Assembly: GCA_032988165.1 (NCBI GenBank) | Contig: JANTQF010000171.1 | Span: 1 to 64,000 of the forward strand | Source of the DNA: Emmonsiellopsis sp. PD_33 | Lineage: Eukaryota; Ascomycota; Eurotiomycetes; Onygenales; Ajellomycetaceae | Length of the DNA: 64,000 nt | Direction: 5' to 3' | Part shown: piece after piece, positions 47,083 to 58,723 of the stretch | Layout of the letters: the number at the start of each line of letters is the position of its first letter | Position numbering within the stretch: the first letter of the stretch is position 1 | Translations under genes and position numbers: made by a program | Notes under the pieces: generated by a model | What the model was told of the DNA's origin: nothing | Database searches by the model: none | Seen by the model: only the letters and a program-made list of their open reading frames with translations

Positions 47083-48807
47083 ATGGCGGACACCACAGTT
47101 CCCCTCATCCTCGACAACCAATCCATCACCACACCCGATACCTTCGACGTCATCAGCCCAAATACCGGCGCGGCAGTTCACAAATGCAGCGCCGCCTCAG
47201 TCGCAGATGCAGCCCGCGCCGCTGAGTCGGCAAAGGCCGCCTCTGCAAGCTGGGCGCAGACCAAGCCCGCAGTGCGCCGAGAAATCATGCAAAAAGCCGC
47301 AGAGATCTACGAGCGACGGAAAGAAGAGCTGATAGGGTACTCGCAAGAAGAAACTGGGGCGGCTCGATTATTTGGCGAGCTCAATTGGATGTTTGGGCTG
47401 AATCTGCTGCAAGAGTTCGCTGGACGGGCGGCCATGATAGAAGGGACTGTGCCCGTCCTCGCTCAGGAGGGACAGAGTGGAATTGTTATTAAGGAGCCTT
47501 ATGGGGTTATTCTGAGCATTGCTCCTTGGTATGAACATTTCTTTCCCCCCGTTTTCGGGTAACTAGACCAAAAAAAAATTAACTTTTAACTTCCAGGAAC
47601 GCTCCATATATCTTGGGCCTACGCGCGATAGTTTTACCCCTCGTAGCCGGCAACACAGTCATCTTCAAGGGCTCCGAACTCTCTCCAAAATGCCACTGGG
47701 CCATTGCAGACGTTTTCCGCGAAGCCGGACTCCCAGCCGGCTGTCTGAACGTCCTCTTCCACAAGCCAGCCGATGCAGCCGAAGTCACCACCGCCCTGAT
47801 TGCTCACCCCGCTATCCGGAAGATAAACTTTACCGGCAGCACGCTTGTCGGAAGCAAGATTGCCGCCACCGCAGGAAAATATATCAAACCAATTCTCCTC
47901 GAACTGGGCGGCAAGGCCAGCACGATTGTACTAGATGATGCAGATTTGAAAAAGGCGGCGGCCGGATGCGCACTGGGCGCCTTCGTACATGTAATACCCC
48001 CTAATTCCAGGTCCAGCAAAACTCCACAGATTTCCCCAGAACCCAGCTCTCTCTCCAACCCTCATAGCTCACAACCAAAAAAAAACTAACATAATCCAAA
48101 CCCAGAGCGGCCAAATATGCATGTCCACCGAACGCATCGTAGTCCAGCGCTCCATCGCCGACGAATTCCGCACCCACCTCCGCGCCGCAGCAGCTAACCA
48201 CCTCTCCCCCACCGAGCCCGCACCGCTACTCGTCGTCCCCGCAGCCGTCACCAAGAACAAGAACCTCATCGCCAACGCCACCGCCAAGGGCGCGAGCATC
48301 CTCGCCGGCGACCCCAGCGTCGAAGAGTCGTCAAATACCCGCCTCCGCCCCGTCGTGGTCGACAACGTGACGCCGGACATGGATATCTATGGGACTGAGT
48401 CGTTTGGACCCACGGTCTCGTTGCTCGTCGTTGAGACGGAGGAGGAGGCTATTAGGGTTGCGAATGATACCGAGTATGGGCTTTCGGCGGCGGTGTATAC
48501 GGAGAATCTGGCGAGGGGGTTGAGGGTTGCGAGGCAGCTTGAGTCTGGGTGAGTCTTTTGCATATCTATCTTTTTTTTTTCTTTTTTTTTTCGTTTCCCC
48601 ATCCAAGGCTTGATAATGGAGTCAGTCGTTGCTAACATCCCCCCTTTTTTTTCATTCGGCAGTGCTGTGCACATAAACTCAATGACGGTCCATGACGAGG
48701 CGGCGCTGCCGCATGGTGGGGTGAAGAGTAGTGGGTTTGGCCGGTTTGGTGGATCGAGTGGGCTGGATGAGTTCATGGTGACTAAGTCTGTTACTTGGAT
48801 GGATTAG
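47083..48807 (+). CDS. NAD(P)-dependent aldehyde dehydrogenase
   Basis: Exons 47083-47528, 47597-47990, 48106-48548 and 48663-48807 give 475 residues, in phase throughout. Family motifs: NWMFGLNLLQEF, the cofactor-binding INFTGSTLVGSKIA, general-base Glu in ILLELGGKAS, catalytic Cys in SGQICMSTERI (about residue 284), and the GTESFGPTVSLL cofactor segment. The C-terminus has HGGVKSSGFGRFGG. The pattern fits the salicylaldehyde/vanillin-type dehydrogenases that oxidise aromatic aldehydes, but the substrate is inference. Intron 2 has a CTAAC branch point. Confidence 0.93.
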
Positions 48808-51800
48808 TATATGAGGAGGGAAGGGGTTAGTAAATATGGCACTAGATGTGGGCGTGGCATGTTTTGTAAGGCTGATGGGTTAAAGGGAGGGGGGGGGGAA
48901 TGTTCTCCTTTTCCCCCGCTTGTGTATTAGAAAGCAAGAAAGGATACCAATGTTATCAGATTTAGTTTTAGAAAAGGAATGATTGACGAATATGATATGA
49001 TCATGTTTTTGATTATGTATCTTCATTTTCGTTTCATATATCCCCTTCCCTTCCCTTCCCTCACCTTGCTTCTTCCTTTGGATTGTCTTTTTTTTCCAAA
49101 TTAACATACGCCCATTCTCATACAGGTGGGGATATATATGAATACTCCGAATATTCTCAAATTGCGTGAATAGAAGATAAAGCCCAGAGGCAAATAAAAA
49201 ATAACGGGGAGAGGAGAGAACAGAAGTGATCATATCAAACACACACTAAACCCACCCCGGCGAAATGACATCGATTGTATGCGTAGGCCCCTTCTAAACT
49301 AGAAGGAAGACATAACAATGATAATATTTGAAACAGAAACGGCTTCAATCAGGAATAGAAGGGAATAGAATATAAACCTGATGATGCAATCCGTCCGCGG
49401 CTGAAGAACCGCGCTGAAGAACAGGACACATTCATGGTAGGGAAGTAGGGAGATACGGAAAAAAAAGAAATGCATGGATGTATTTGTGTGATTTATTAAT
49501 GCGAGAATATAGTAGCATCAGCAAATCAGCTGAGCATGTCAAAAAGGAATCAGACTGCGCAGTTGCAAGGCAGACAAAGTAACCAACTAGGAAAATAAAT
49601 AAGACACGAGATAGCAGCAATTCGTGCCGAAGTTCGCCATGTACATATGTCCCCGATAACCAACCATGGTTACATCGACGATGATTGCTAGCGGGGAGAA
49701 AAAATGAAAAAAAGTCAGAAATATAACTGACTATGTATCTGACGTGTGTGTGCTACCTGTGAAGAGGCGCGTAGCAAAAGAGTCAGCTTTCAGCCCCAGC
49801 CCAGCGTCAGAAGGACGGGTAGGAAAAAAGCGATGTAAATGAAAGGAGGCTGATAGAACTATGAGATAAGCTGATGAGAGAGCTGGATGTGTGTGGCATA
49901 GCTACAGAACTAGCACAAGCTTTTATCCGTAGCGCAGAATGAGTTTGGATCAACGGTGGTCGGAGGCCAGGCCTTGCATAGATCGTGATATGTTTGTTAC
50001 GAAACATATTTGTCTGGCATGATGTTGTAGGGAACTATCATACTTGCAAGGCCCAGGTATCAGGAATATATGCATTTTTCTCCGTTGAAAACGGAGGGCA
50101 AATCCAGGCTTGTAGAATAGAACTGCTTCTTGCAATTGACAGACCCCTGGGCCTCTCCAGCTCCGGGATCGCTTGATAATGGCAGCTTTTGAGATCTGTG
50201 GATGTAGTCATCTGAGACATTCCGCCGAATCTTTTAAAGTGCTTACCGACAAAGTTCCATGGGTATCCCTGGAGGCTAGAACCATGGCTGCCTTTTGCAA
50301 GAAAAAGATCCCCGAAAGTCCCCGCCAAATATTCCCTCGGAGCCTGGAGGGTGACAGCACACCCCCGCCTGATGATGGGTTGCATATTTGGCCGGAGAAT
50401 GACTGCCAGGCCTCGTCGCTAACTGATCCACGTTTTCAGGGCATGCAAGGCCTTACATCGAGTGTATCCATATCACCAAATAGAATAGCAGGAATGTTCC
50501 GCGAGAGTGGTGAAGAAAATATGGTACTTTCTCTCGTCAATGCCTTTCAGTTTCCCGCATAAATCAAACCAGTTGTGCGGTCCTGTGGCGCCCGCACCAA
50601 TGAACTGTGGCCCTGTGGGCAGCCACTGCAGCCACCGAGGAGCACGACCTCCCCCCCTCCTCGATGGTTGCTGAAAGGCAACTTCATCATTGTCACCGAT
50701 CAATCACCGACGCCATTCTGCGAGGCGCGGAGAATGGAAGAGCAGGGGATTTGGTCCGCATGACCAAGAAAATTTCAAAAAAAAAAAAAAAAACTTGAGG
50801 CGCGACCTCGCCTCCCAAGTCGTGATCTCTCAGTGACCAGAGCACCAGGGAGCAAGCCATCGTTCATGCGCAGCCTAAAAGTCTTCATTAATCGCCACGA
50901 CAACATGATTCAGCCTCATCCATCGGACTGAGCATCAGGGGAACGTCCGTCCTGCACGTTTTGGTCGCTGGTCAAATCAAACAATTGCCGTTGATTGTCG
51001 GCCGGGGGAATAAATTGATACGGATAGTTCAAATACAGCCACAGCGGTGTATTTTATCAGGGATCGGTGATACGGAGCCATTTGCATCCCACATCCATGG
51101 ACAATTTGATTGCTAAGAATAGAGTACTCTGACGTTTGTTGCGCACACTGGTAAAGAGAAGGCAGAGAATCATATTCCTTTTGGGCGTCCGTTGCTTTCG
51201 AATATCATCCTTTGCGCAGGATTCGTCTTGTTATATCAGCACTGAGCTTGGGCGTGTGAGAAAAAAGCTTGAACTACTCTGTATTTTGGATCGAAAGGAT
51301 TTTTATTAACATGGAAATACCAGGGCCCAGGCAAATCCCACCGACCCTTGACTTCCTGGTGGATTTAAAGCTAGCAGGCCTGGACCCTGCCTCGGCATTT
51401 GCTTCGCATTTTTCGACCGTTTGCGCAATTCCTGGAGACGATGGTGATTGTGGTGGTGTAAAAGTTGTGCTCACGACATGAAGGAATGCGCCATGCCAGC
51501 ATGAAAATCCTCTGCCCATCGTGTTGGAAAGATTATCCAAACCCGTCCCGTACTTGCGCCCCCTCTCATGCACTGCTTTGTCGCTTGCCGGAGGGAAAAG
51601 GTGCGTTGATCCAGGATTGATGTTCGCGGCCTGGTCCAATCAACCACCCATGCTCCTGACCAGCGTATCGTCTCGTCACGCGCTTGTGCGATAGCGGCCA
51701 TTCAAAAGGCTCCGCGAAATTAAGGAGTTTTGACGAGCTCGGCCAGTCTCTCGGGAAAATGCGCCGGGAATACCGCGAGAGTTTGGATCGGGGGTCCGCT

Positions 51801-52363
51801 CTGAGTCTGCCATCTGGTCGTGGCCGTTGGCCAGAAGTTTCGTGGGGAAATGGATTGAGACATGTTATCTTATCGCCCGGGATCTAGGTCTGGTGGGTTG
51901 AAGGCTGGATTGATTTCTTTTCAGTGCTCATCGGGTGGGTGCATCTCCCCGAGAAGCATGCTTTCACAGCCTCTCTGTGCTCACGGGTTTAGGTTTCGTT
52001 TTATATTAACCGTCGAGCCATCAGCAGCGCACGCAGACATGCATTGTGATGGCGGTGGTTGGGTGCTGGTTCTAGATAGTGGCGTTCCTGGATCAAGCCT
52101 ATCTTACCGCTAAGAGTCGGGGTCGCGTCGTGCATGCTGACTGGCCAGCCCGAAGATTAGGTACCGGCCATGTCACTCTGTACCGGATTTGCGGTGGAAC
52201 GGTACCTGCGAGTACAGGCCTTGGCAAGAGGCAGCCATGGCGTGCAGCAGGCACGGACAGCGCTAATTGGGTGGCTGAGTCAGGCCAATTTGGCAATTTC
52301 GGTTCTGCCCGCCCTAAGGTCAGCGCTAGTATGGGTTCGGTTTAGCGTGTGAAACCTTGTTTG
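48808..52363. other. 3.5-kb gene-free region next to the copia element
   Basis: Between the dehydrogenase 3' end and the copia target site. The first 1.1 kb is AT-rich with poly-G/poly-A runs; 49.9-52.36 kb is GC-normal. Frames of up to about 130 codons occur on both strands (for example near 50.2-50.6 and 51.3-51.6 kb) without recognisable domains or splice signals. A poly-A run lies at about 50776-50794. Confidence 0.45.
52359..52363. repeat. Target-site duplication GTTTG, left
   Basis: GTTTG directly before the 5' LTR, repeated at 57584-57588 directly after the 3' LTR. Five bases is the normal Ty1/copia duplication. Confidence 0.92.
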
Positions 52364-52475
52364 TGTTGGCTGTACGCCTCTGGCCTCCTGATCAGGTGTA
52401 GCACACTTATGTGATCACATGGTAGATAGATTCCTTGCTAGTGTAGCAATATGAGAGATCTTCAACCTTCTCACA
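52364..52475 (+). repeat. 5' LTR of the copia element
   Basis: 112 bp, aligned without gaps to the 3' LTR. 20 differences, 19 of them at ten sites explained by an ancestral CpG. It keeps one CpG (52375-52376). Confidence 0.95.
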
Positions 52476-52737
52476 GGTTATAGCCTGAATAGTACATTTT
52501 TTATTAAAAACTGCTGTGATTAAGACTGGAAGGTTTACCTGAATTGAATTTCTTATTGGATCTATAGTGTGATATTTAATTACCTAGAATTTGCATGTCT
52601 TTTGCATTTTTTATACTCATTTTATGATTTCTTGTGGTGTGAAAATTTTTTTAGACTGCATGAACAATTTTTCAGACATCTTACAGGCATGTTATTAGTA
52701 GATTTTTTGGACTATGATCACCCTGATGATGTATAGA

Positions 52738-55700
52738 ATGTCTAGTAACATACCTGATACTCCCCAACTAGTGGGTGCCTCTAGTGCTTATTACATTATT
52801 TTAACTTACTCTCTGGTGAGCTATAGGGCTACTGAGCCTAACATCTAGGCTGTGGAGCCTACATACCTAAATGTGCAGGTCTTAGAATCTGCCTACCCTA
52901 ATCCTATGAGAACTGTGGATGATGACATGAGTTGCATGTAGCTACTAGATAGATTGTATAGTGTGCCTGTGAATCTGAACATCCTGATCACTATAACATA
53001 AAGTACTCTCATGGAGATGATAGCTCATCTCTTTATTTTTACTAAAGCTATATAGATGACTCCTCTGCAGCCTACTATCTTATGTGACATTATCAGGAAG
53101 GAATTATGTGAGTATTAGAAGGAAGTTTAATAGGTGATTGAGACTAAAGATATTATTACTTTTAATGATATAAACTATGAATCTTAATGCATTGAAATTC
53201 TTATGAATGTTGAAGTTATCAGTATAACTAACATTCTATTAAAAAATCAAGATGAGAGCCCCTCTGAGTGGACTTGTGAACAGGCTAAATAGTCTGTATG
53301 ATTGAAGGTGTTATACTATTAAATTCTTATGAATTTATGAGGTAATATTCAGGCTGTACTTAGCACTCTGAAACTGGATAATACTATAATTCTATAGGAG
53401 AAAATTAATATGAAGTATGCTATCTCTCTAGCAGAGGAGTATATACTCATTATTAAGAAACTAATAACTCTCTAAGTTAAGAACACTAATTATATGCTCT
53501 ATCAGTAGTGTTTTTGCTATCTCACCACTTATTATAGAGAGCTCTCAGTTGGATTGGAAAACATTTATTATGACATATTCCTATTAGAACTTAAAGACTT
53601 TTAGAAGCAGTTTGTAAAGACTCAACTTGATGAGTTCTTTTCTATAAGCTAGGGATAGATTGCAAATATTGATGTTAATGATCTTATAAAGTAGTTGATG
53701 AATTATTATGATAAGAAATTAACTAACTTTTCTCTAAAGAATTCTACTGTGAATTCTACAAATATCTTGTTAAATTCAAATTTGAATTTGAATATAAATA
53801 TTACTAGCTTGAAGGGCTTGAAGGAGAAATACTACAGTTATTATAAGATCTCTAGATATAAGAATGAGTAGTACTGGTAGTTACATTTTAAGTAACAGTT
53901 AAAACAGCTGAACTTGAATGACTTGAATAAATTGGATGATTCAGATAAGAATAAGGATAATAGATCTAGTAATCTTAAGAAGAGTAAGAGTAGTAAAGAT
54001 CTTATATCACACTAACCTTCTGTAAATACTGTGATGATCTAGAGTGAAGCCTTTTCAGCTACATTAAATGATTCCTTAAGATTGTGGTATTTAAATATGT
54101 ATGCTAGCTTTAATATGACTAGTGAATGTCATTTGATACTCAGCTATCAGCTATATGAAGATGACCTCAGTGTTGATATTACAATGAGTAATAAGATAAA
54201 GGTAGAAGGAATTAGCAATGTGATTTTTGAGGTTGAGGGTGATGATGTTTCACTGTATAATATTCATTACCTTCTAAATTTAATGATTAACTTACTGTTA
54301 TATATATAGTTAGAGGATCAGGATTATAGATTCACCCTATTTAACTCTATACTATCATATTTTATCTGTAGGGCTCTGAATGGTGTTACATTCAATGCTG
54401 TACAGACTGGCAAAGGTGATATATATAAGATTATAAAATGAGAGTCTGAAATCAATGTCAATCATATTAGTAGAGTGGTTAATTATATTGTGAAATTGCA
54501 TGAGTATGAATCTTCTGATTCAGACTGAAAAATTGACCTTATAGCTGCAGCTACTACTACTATGTTTCTGACCCTGATGTCAGAGCTGTCTTTAATTGGT
54601 AAAATACTTATAGAATGATATAGAGACCTCAGGCATGTCTATGCAGATATTATTATTATAATATCTAAGAATCCTCATGCAGGCATCAAGATAATTGACC
54701 TGAAATCTAAGTTCTATTATAAGGACTACATTAAGATCAGTATGACTTAGTATTTCTCTAAGACCCTTATACCTTAATTAGTTCATCTGATTGAGAAGAT
54801 TCACATCAATCTTACAGGAGGAGATAAAACATTAGATGATTTATCTGATTACCCCCTAGAATTCTGACAGGGGATAAAATATTACATGCTCATAACATGT
54901 AATGTGATATATTATAGATGAGTATATTTTCTCAAGATAAAGAATGAGGTAGTTAATACTTTTAATTACTAGCTTAAATTCATGTAGAATATGAGGTTTA
55001 CAGCCCCTACATTCCTACATATAGATATAGATGGTGTTTTTTGGTCTGACAAAATAATTAATCTGATGACCTGATAGGGGATTAAATGGGAATTAACTAT
55101 ACTGTAGTTGCTGCATCAGAATGAAGTCTCTAAGTATGATATTTATATGATGATGAGATGTATAAGAGTAATTCTCAATCAGAGTAGATTATTCAAGAAG
55201 TTCTAGATAGATATTCTATACATAGTTGTAGATATTATGAACAACACCCTAATATCTATAATTCTATATAATGAAAAGTTCTGGCTGCAGATGGCAGATT
55301 TAGTTACCTCTAACTCTCATATAATTCTGGTATGTACCCTATTTAATATGCTATTTCAGATGAAATATTTTTGCTGCATCAGAGTGCCTGTATACACTTA
55401 CCTGCATGGTTCACAGAAGCTGGCAGATAAACTATCTCTTCATGTGAGATTATATAAATTAATTGGATCTATTGGGACCTCAATTTTTCAGCTCTGAGAC
55501 CCTAAAGAAGATAAGATAATCTTCTTATTAAATGTTAGATTTAGTGAGAATAATATTAAAAATTCTGAATGCAGAGTCTACTTCCTGCAGGATCTACTTA
55601 ATTTTGAGGCCCTTATTAGGCTGATGAATGAATCAATTCATATGGAAGATGATATAAAGACCTCTACAGGTAGCCTAAATGACTTATAAATATATCCTAT

Positions 55701-57360
55701 GAAGTCTTTTGTAACTTATATCTCCTCACCTGATACAGGTAGTCTACCTAAATTATTTAAGGATACTATATTGAGGTCAGGAGGGGTAAGTAAGTACTGG
55801 TGAAAATCAATACAGTGTGAAATCATTAACTTATAATACTGAAAAATGTGGCATCTCATCCCCTGATTCAATATACTGGTTGAGGAGCTAGTAACTCTAA
55901 GCTGCTAAGTATTTATTAAAAAAGACTGACCTTAAGATTTGAATGTGGATCTGGATGAAATCTTATAAAAATCTTATTAAATAGTTTGTGGTAACTAGCT
56001 CAAGAAGGGTAATAGGGAGGAAATCTATGTGCCTATTATAACTAACACTGTGAACTGTATATTATTTATAGTCACTGTAAAGCTTGAATGGATGTTGTAG
56101 TAGGCAGATATCATACTAGTCTATCTGTATGATCATCTGGGTAAGGAAATCTATATGAGGTAGCTTACTAGATTTGAAGATGACACTCTAAATACACTCA
56201 TCTGTGCTGTAGAAGGAAGTCTTTATGATCTGAATCTAACTATAAAGATTTGGTATGATTTTTTGATAGTCTATCTCATTAAATTAGAATTTACAGTAAG
56301 TTTGTATGACTCTGTCCTCTGATATCATAAGGAAATATCATATCTCTATATAATTATCTATATTAATGATTTGAATATAATCTCTGAGATTCTGAAGAAA
56401 GCTGATTGGTTGGTGAAAGCTCTCAGTGAAAAGCTAGAGATTAAGGATTTATATGAACTGCAAAAATATTTGGGCATGAAAGTTGACTACTTGCCTGAGA
56501 GGATTAAGTTAACTTACTGATATTATATTGAGTAATTAGTAGAGGATTTCTATATGGATGACATCATTACAGTTTGTATGCTCATAAAGAAAGCTTTTTA
56601 CATTGATAATTCTCTCATTCCTGAAAATAAAGTAGGTTTTATGAAGTAATATTATTAATAGGGTGTAGGATGCATTTAATATCTTACAGTTAAAACTTGA
56701 TCTAATATTATGCATGCAGCTTCACTACTTGGGCAGTGCAGCTTCAACCTAATCCTAAAGTTATGAAAGATACTATTACACATCATCTGATATTTAAAAG
56801 GAACTCTAAATGTAGGCCTCTTTTATAGATGTTATGTGACTGAAAATAGTCTGATCTCTAAGTTTCTAAATGATGCCTACCTCTCTATTAGATATATAGA
56901 TTTCAATTGAGTAGGTCTGTTGAATGATGATTGAAAATCTACATCTAGCTATATCTTCAAGTTTGTAGGATCCCTAATATCATGATGATCTACTAAATAG
57001 GTCTACATATCTCTCAGTTTAAATGAAGCTGAATATATTATACTTAGTAAAGTAGTTTATGAGGTGATGTGGATCTGAAATCTCATGTGAAAGCTTGAAT
57101 TTATAACTATATCTTCTATATAGATCTATATGAATAATAAGAGTGCTATTAATCTTATCTAAGTTGCTATAATTACAGCCTGCAGCAAGCATATAGATAT
57201 GTGATTCTACTATTTATAATCTCAGTTGAAAAATAGTATTATCTTGCTAGAATACATTCTGACAACTGAAATAACTGTAGATGACCTAATGAAGCCTCTG
57301 AGTATAATTGTATTTACACACTTTATTGATTTACTAGGGACTCTAGTAGGAAATAATAGA
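52738..57360 (+). pseudogene. Dead copia Gag-Pol
   Basis: Reads from ATG 52738 (MSSNIPDTPQLVGAS). Gag zinc knuckle about 53830-53875, where Cys positions now read Tyr (YYSYYKISRYKNE). Protease about 54080-54305 (ASFNMTSECHLILSYQLYEDD), with the catalytic DS/TG replaced. Integrase zinc-binding part about 54615-54720 (NPHAGIKIIDLKSKFYY). Reverse transcriptase about 55900-56500 with the YVDD box now YIND (56359-56370) and KYLGMKVDYL downstream. RNase H about 57010-57090 (SLNEAEYIILSKVVYEVMWI). Stops stand mostly at Gln, Trp and Arg positions. Confidence 0.92.
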
Positions 57361-57462
57361 AAGTAGCAAGTCTAGTCATATATCTAGGTTTTTTCTGCTG
57401 TCTGATGACATTTTGTTGTTTTTCAGTGTTTTTTTGTGAGATCTACATATATAGCTCCACCT

Positions 57463-57471
57463 GAGGGGGGG
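57463..57471 (+). promoter_or_regulatory. Polypurine tract of the copia element
   Basis: GAGGGGGGG directly abutting the 3' LTR, the expected plus-strand primer site. It survives because it contains no C-to-T target on this strand that would break the purine run. Confidence 0.85.
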
Positions 57472-57583
57472 TGTTGGCCATATGCCTCCAGCCTCCTGAT
57501 TGGGTGTAGTGCACTTACATGATTGCACAGTAGATAGATTCCTCACTAGCATAGCAATATGAGAGATCTTCAACCTTCCCACA
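57472..57583 (+). repeat. 3' LTR of the copia element
   Basis: 112 bp, same start (TGTTGG) and end (CACA) as the 5' copy. No CpG remains. Flanked on the right by the GTTTG duplication. Confidence 0.95.
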
Positions 57584-57588
57584 GTTTG
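57584..57588. repeat. Target-site duplication GTTTG, right
   Basis: Matches 52359-52363 exactly. Confidence 0.92.
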
Positions 57589-57942
57589 GGCACTAAGCCT
57601 TCTCTAGTCTAGCGACAGCTGTCAAGCGAGAAGTTTATTGCGATGACCACGATGCGGCTGATACAGCGATACGGCGCGTATCGGCATTACGCTATCAAAA
57701 CCGTTGGAGACAGCTCGCGCTAGCCGCTTAGGGCAACTTGGCAACTTCCCCCCCCCGCTGCGGCCGGTCTGCTCATTTCGCGCCATGTCTTTTGTCCCTG
57801 CGCCCGTCCTCTTCTCTTCTTCTCTTCTCTTGTCATCTCTCACCGTCGCTCATTTTTGCAGTCAGAGTCACAGTCACTTCGGCCCAGACTCCAGTCACTC
57901 CTTTCTGTCGTCAAAGCATTGCCCCCTTCGCTCGTTCTGCCT

Positions 57943-57950
57943 TATATAAT
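57943..57950 (+). promoter_or_regulatory. TATA box of the GPI-protein gene
   Basis: TATATAAT, 63-70 bp upstream of the ATG at 58013, followed by a C/T-rich leader. Position and match fit a core promoter. The 425-bp gap between this gene and the copia 3' LTR is otherwise GC-normal with no gene. Confidence 0.65.
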
Positions 57951-58012
57951 TCCCCCTAATCCCCCCCTACGCGCCCCGTCTATCTCATCGACAACCCCCA
58001 TTACTCGCAAAT

Positions 58013-58723
58013 ATGCAGCTCTCCGTGGCTATCGTCTCCGTCTTCGCGGCCATCGCGGCTGCCGTCACCCCTCCTGACACCTCCAAGCCCCCCAGCGGCA
58101 ACCCAATTTCTCTCCCAGGCCTGGGTGATATCGTCCCCGTTGGCGAGCCATACACCATCACCTGGACCCCCACCACCAAAGGAAAGGTCTCCATCCTTCT
58201 CCTGCGTGGACCCAGCGACAACGTTGTCCCCATCGACACGCTCGCTGACTCGATCTCCAACGCTGGCACTTTCGCATGGACCCCCTCCACCTCTCTCGAG
58301 GGCGACACGACTGGCTATGGGCTCCAGATCATCGTCGAGGGAACCGGCGAGTACCAGTACTCCACTCAATTTGGCATCAAGAACAGCAACCCCAAGCCTC
58401 CTACTTCGGGTACTCCCACTGCCACTCCCTCCGGCGATCCTACTTCCAGCAGTGGTTACCCCACAAGCGAGCCCACCAGCGAGACCACCAAGACATATTC
58501 CGCCACCACTCTGACCACCACCAGCAAGGCCACTACCACCACGACCACCTCGTCCGTTGAAACTCCAACCCCCGAGCCAACCACCAGCGCCCCAGGCACC
58601 GTCACCCCGCCTGCTACCACCCCAACCCCCACCCCCTCTGGCTTCCCAGGTGCCGCTGGCCGCAATGGCGTTGCCCTCTCCGGAGCCGTCATTGCTGCTG
58701 CTGCTGCTATCTTCGCCTTCTAA
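58013..58723 (+). CDS. GPI-anchored Ser/Thr-rich wall protein, Kre9/Knh1-like
   Basis: Intronless, 236 residues. Signal peptide about 1-17 (MQLSVAIVSVFAAIAAA). Residues about 22-125 form a Kre9/Knh1-type beta-sandwich domain (VGEPYTITWTPTTKGKVSILL, GTFAWTPSTSL, YGLQIIVEG, YSTQFGI), as in the Ser-Thr-rich GPI-anchored membrane family. Residues about 130-205 are a Pro/Ser/Thr-rich stalk, likely O-mannosylated. The C-terminus has a small-residue omega site around GAAGRNG and a hydrophobic tail (AVIAAAAAIFAF), so a GPI anchor is expected. Role: cell-surface or wall protein, possibly in beta-1,6-glucan organisation, by family analogy only. Confidence 0.92.
   Translation: MQLSVAIVSVFAAIAAAVTPPDTSKPPSGNPISLPGLGDIVPVGEPYTITWTPTTKGKVSILLLRGPSDNVVPIDTLADSISNAGTFAWTPSTSLEGDTTGYGLQIIVEGTGEYQYSTQFGIKNSNPKPPTSGTPTATPSGDPTSSSGYPTSEPTSETTKTYSATTLTTTSKATTTTTTSSVETPTPEPTTSAPGTVTPPATTPTPTPSGFPGAAGRNGVALSGAVIAAAAAIFAF

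Larger units (their letters stand above)
52364..57583 (+). mobile_element. Complete but mutated Ty1/copia retrotransposon
   Basis: A 5220-bp element with 112-bp LTRs beginning TGTTGG and ending CACA, a 5-bp target duplication, and a polypurine tract GAGGGGGGG immediately before the 3' LTR. The interior order is Gag, protease, integrase, reverse transcriptase, RNase H, which is the copia order. The interior is AT-rich and I saw no CpG in it. All domains are riddled with stops and altered catalytic residues, so it is inactive. The sequence just inside the 5' LTR (from 52476, GGTTATAGCCTGAAT) is the likely but much altered primer-binding site. Confidence 0.95.

Noticed and set aside
49432..49620. 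Small minus-strand frame with a signal-peptide-like start (MLLSRVLFIFLVGYFVC)
   Set aside because: Only 62 codons, no continuation or splice signals, and AT-rich noncoding surroundings.
50038..50562. Overlapping frames of 115 and 129 codons on opposite strands
   Set aside because: No domains, no plausible splice partners, and they overlap each other; I could not support either as a gene.
52364..57583. Reading the reverse-transcriptase element as gypsy or retroviral
   Set aside because: Integrase precedes reverse transcriptase and the RNase H motif order is copia-like; there is no envelope-type frame.
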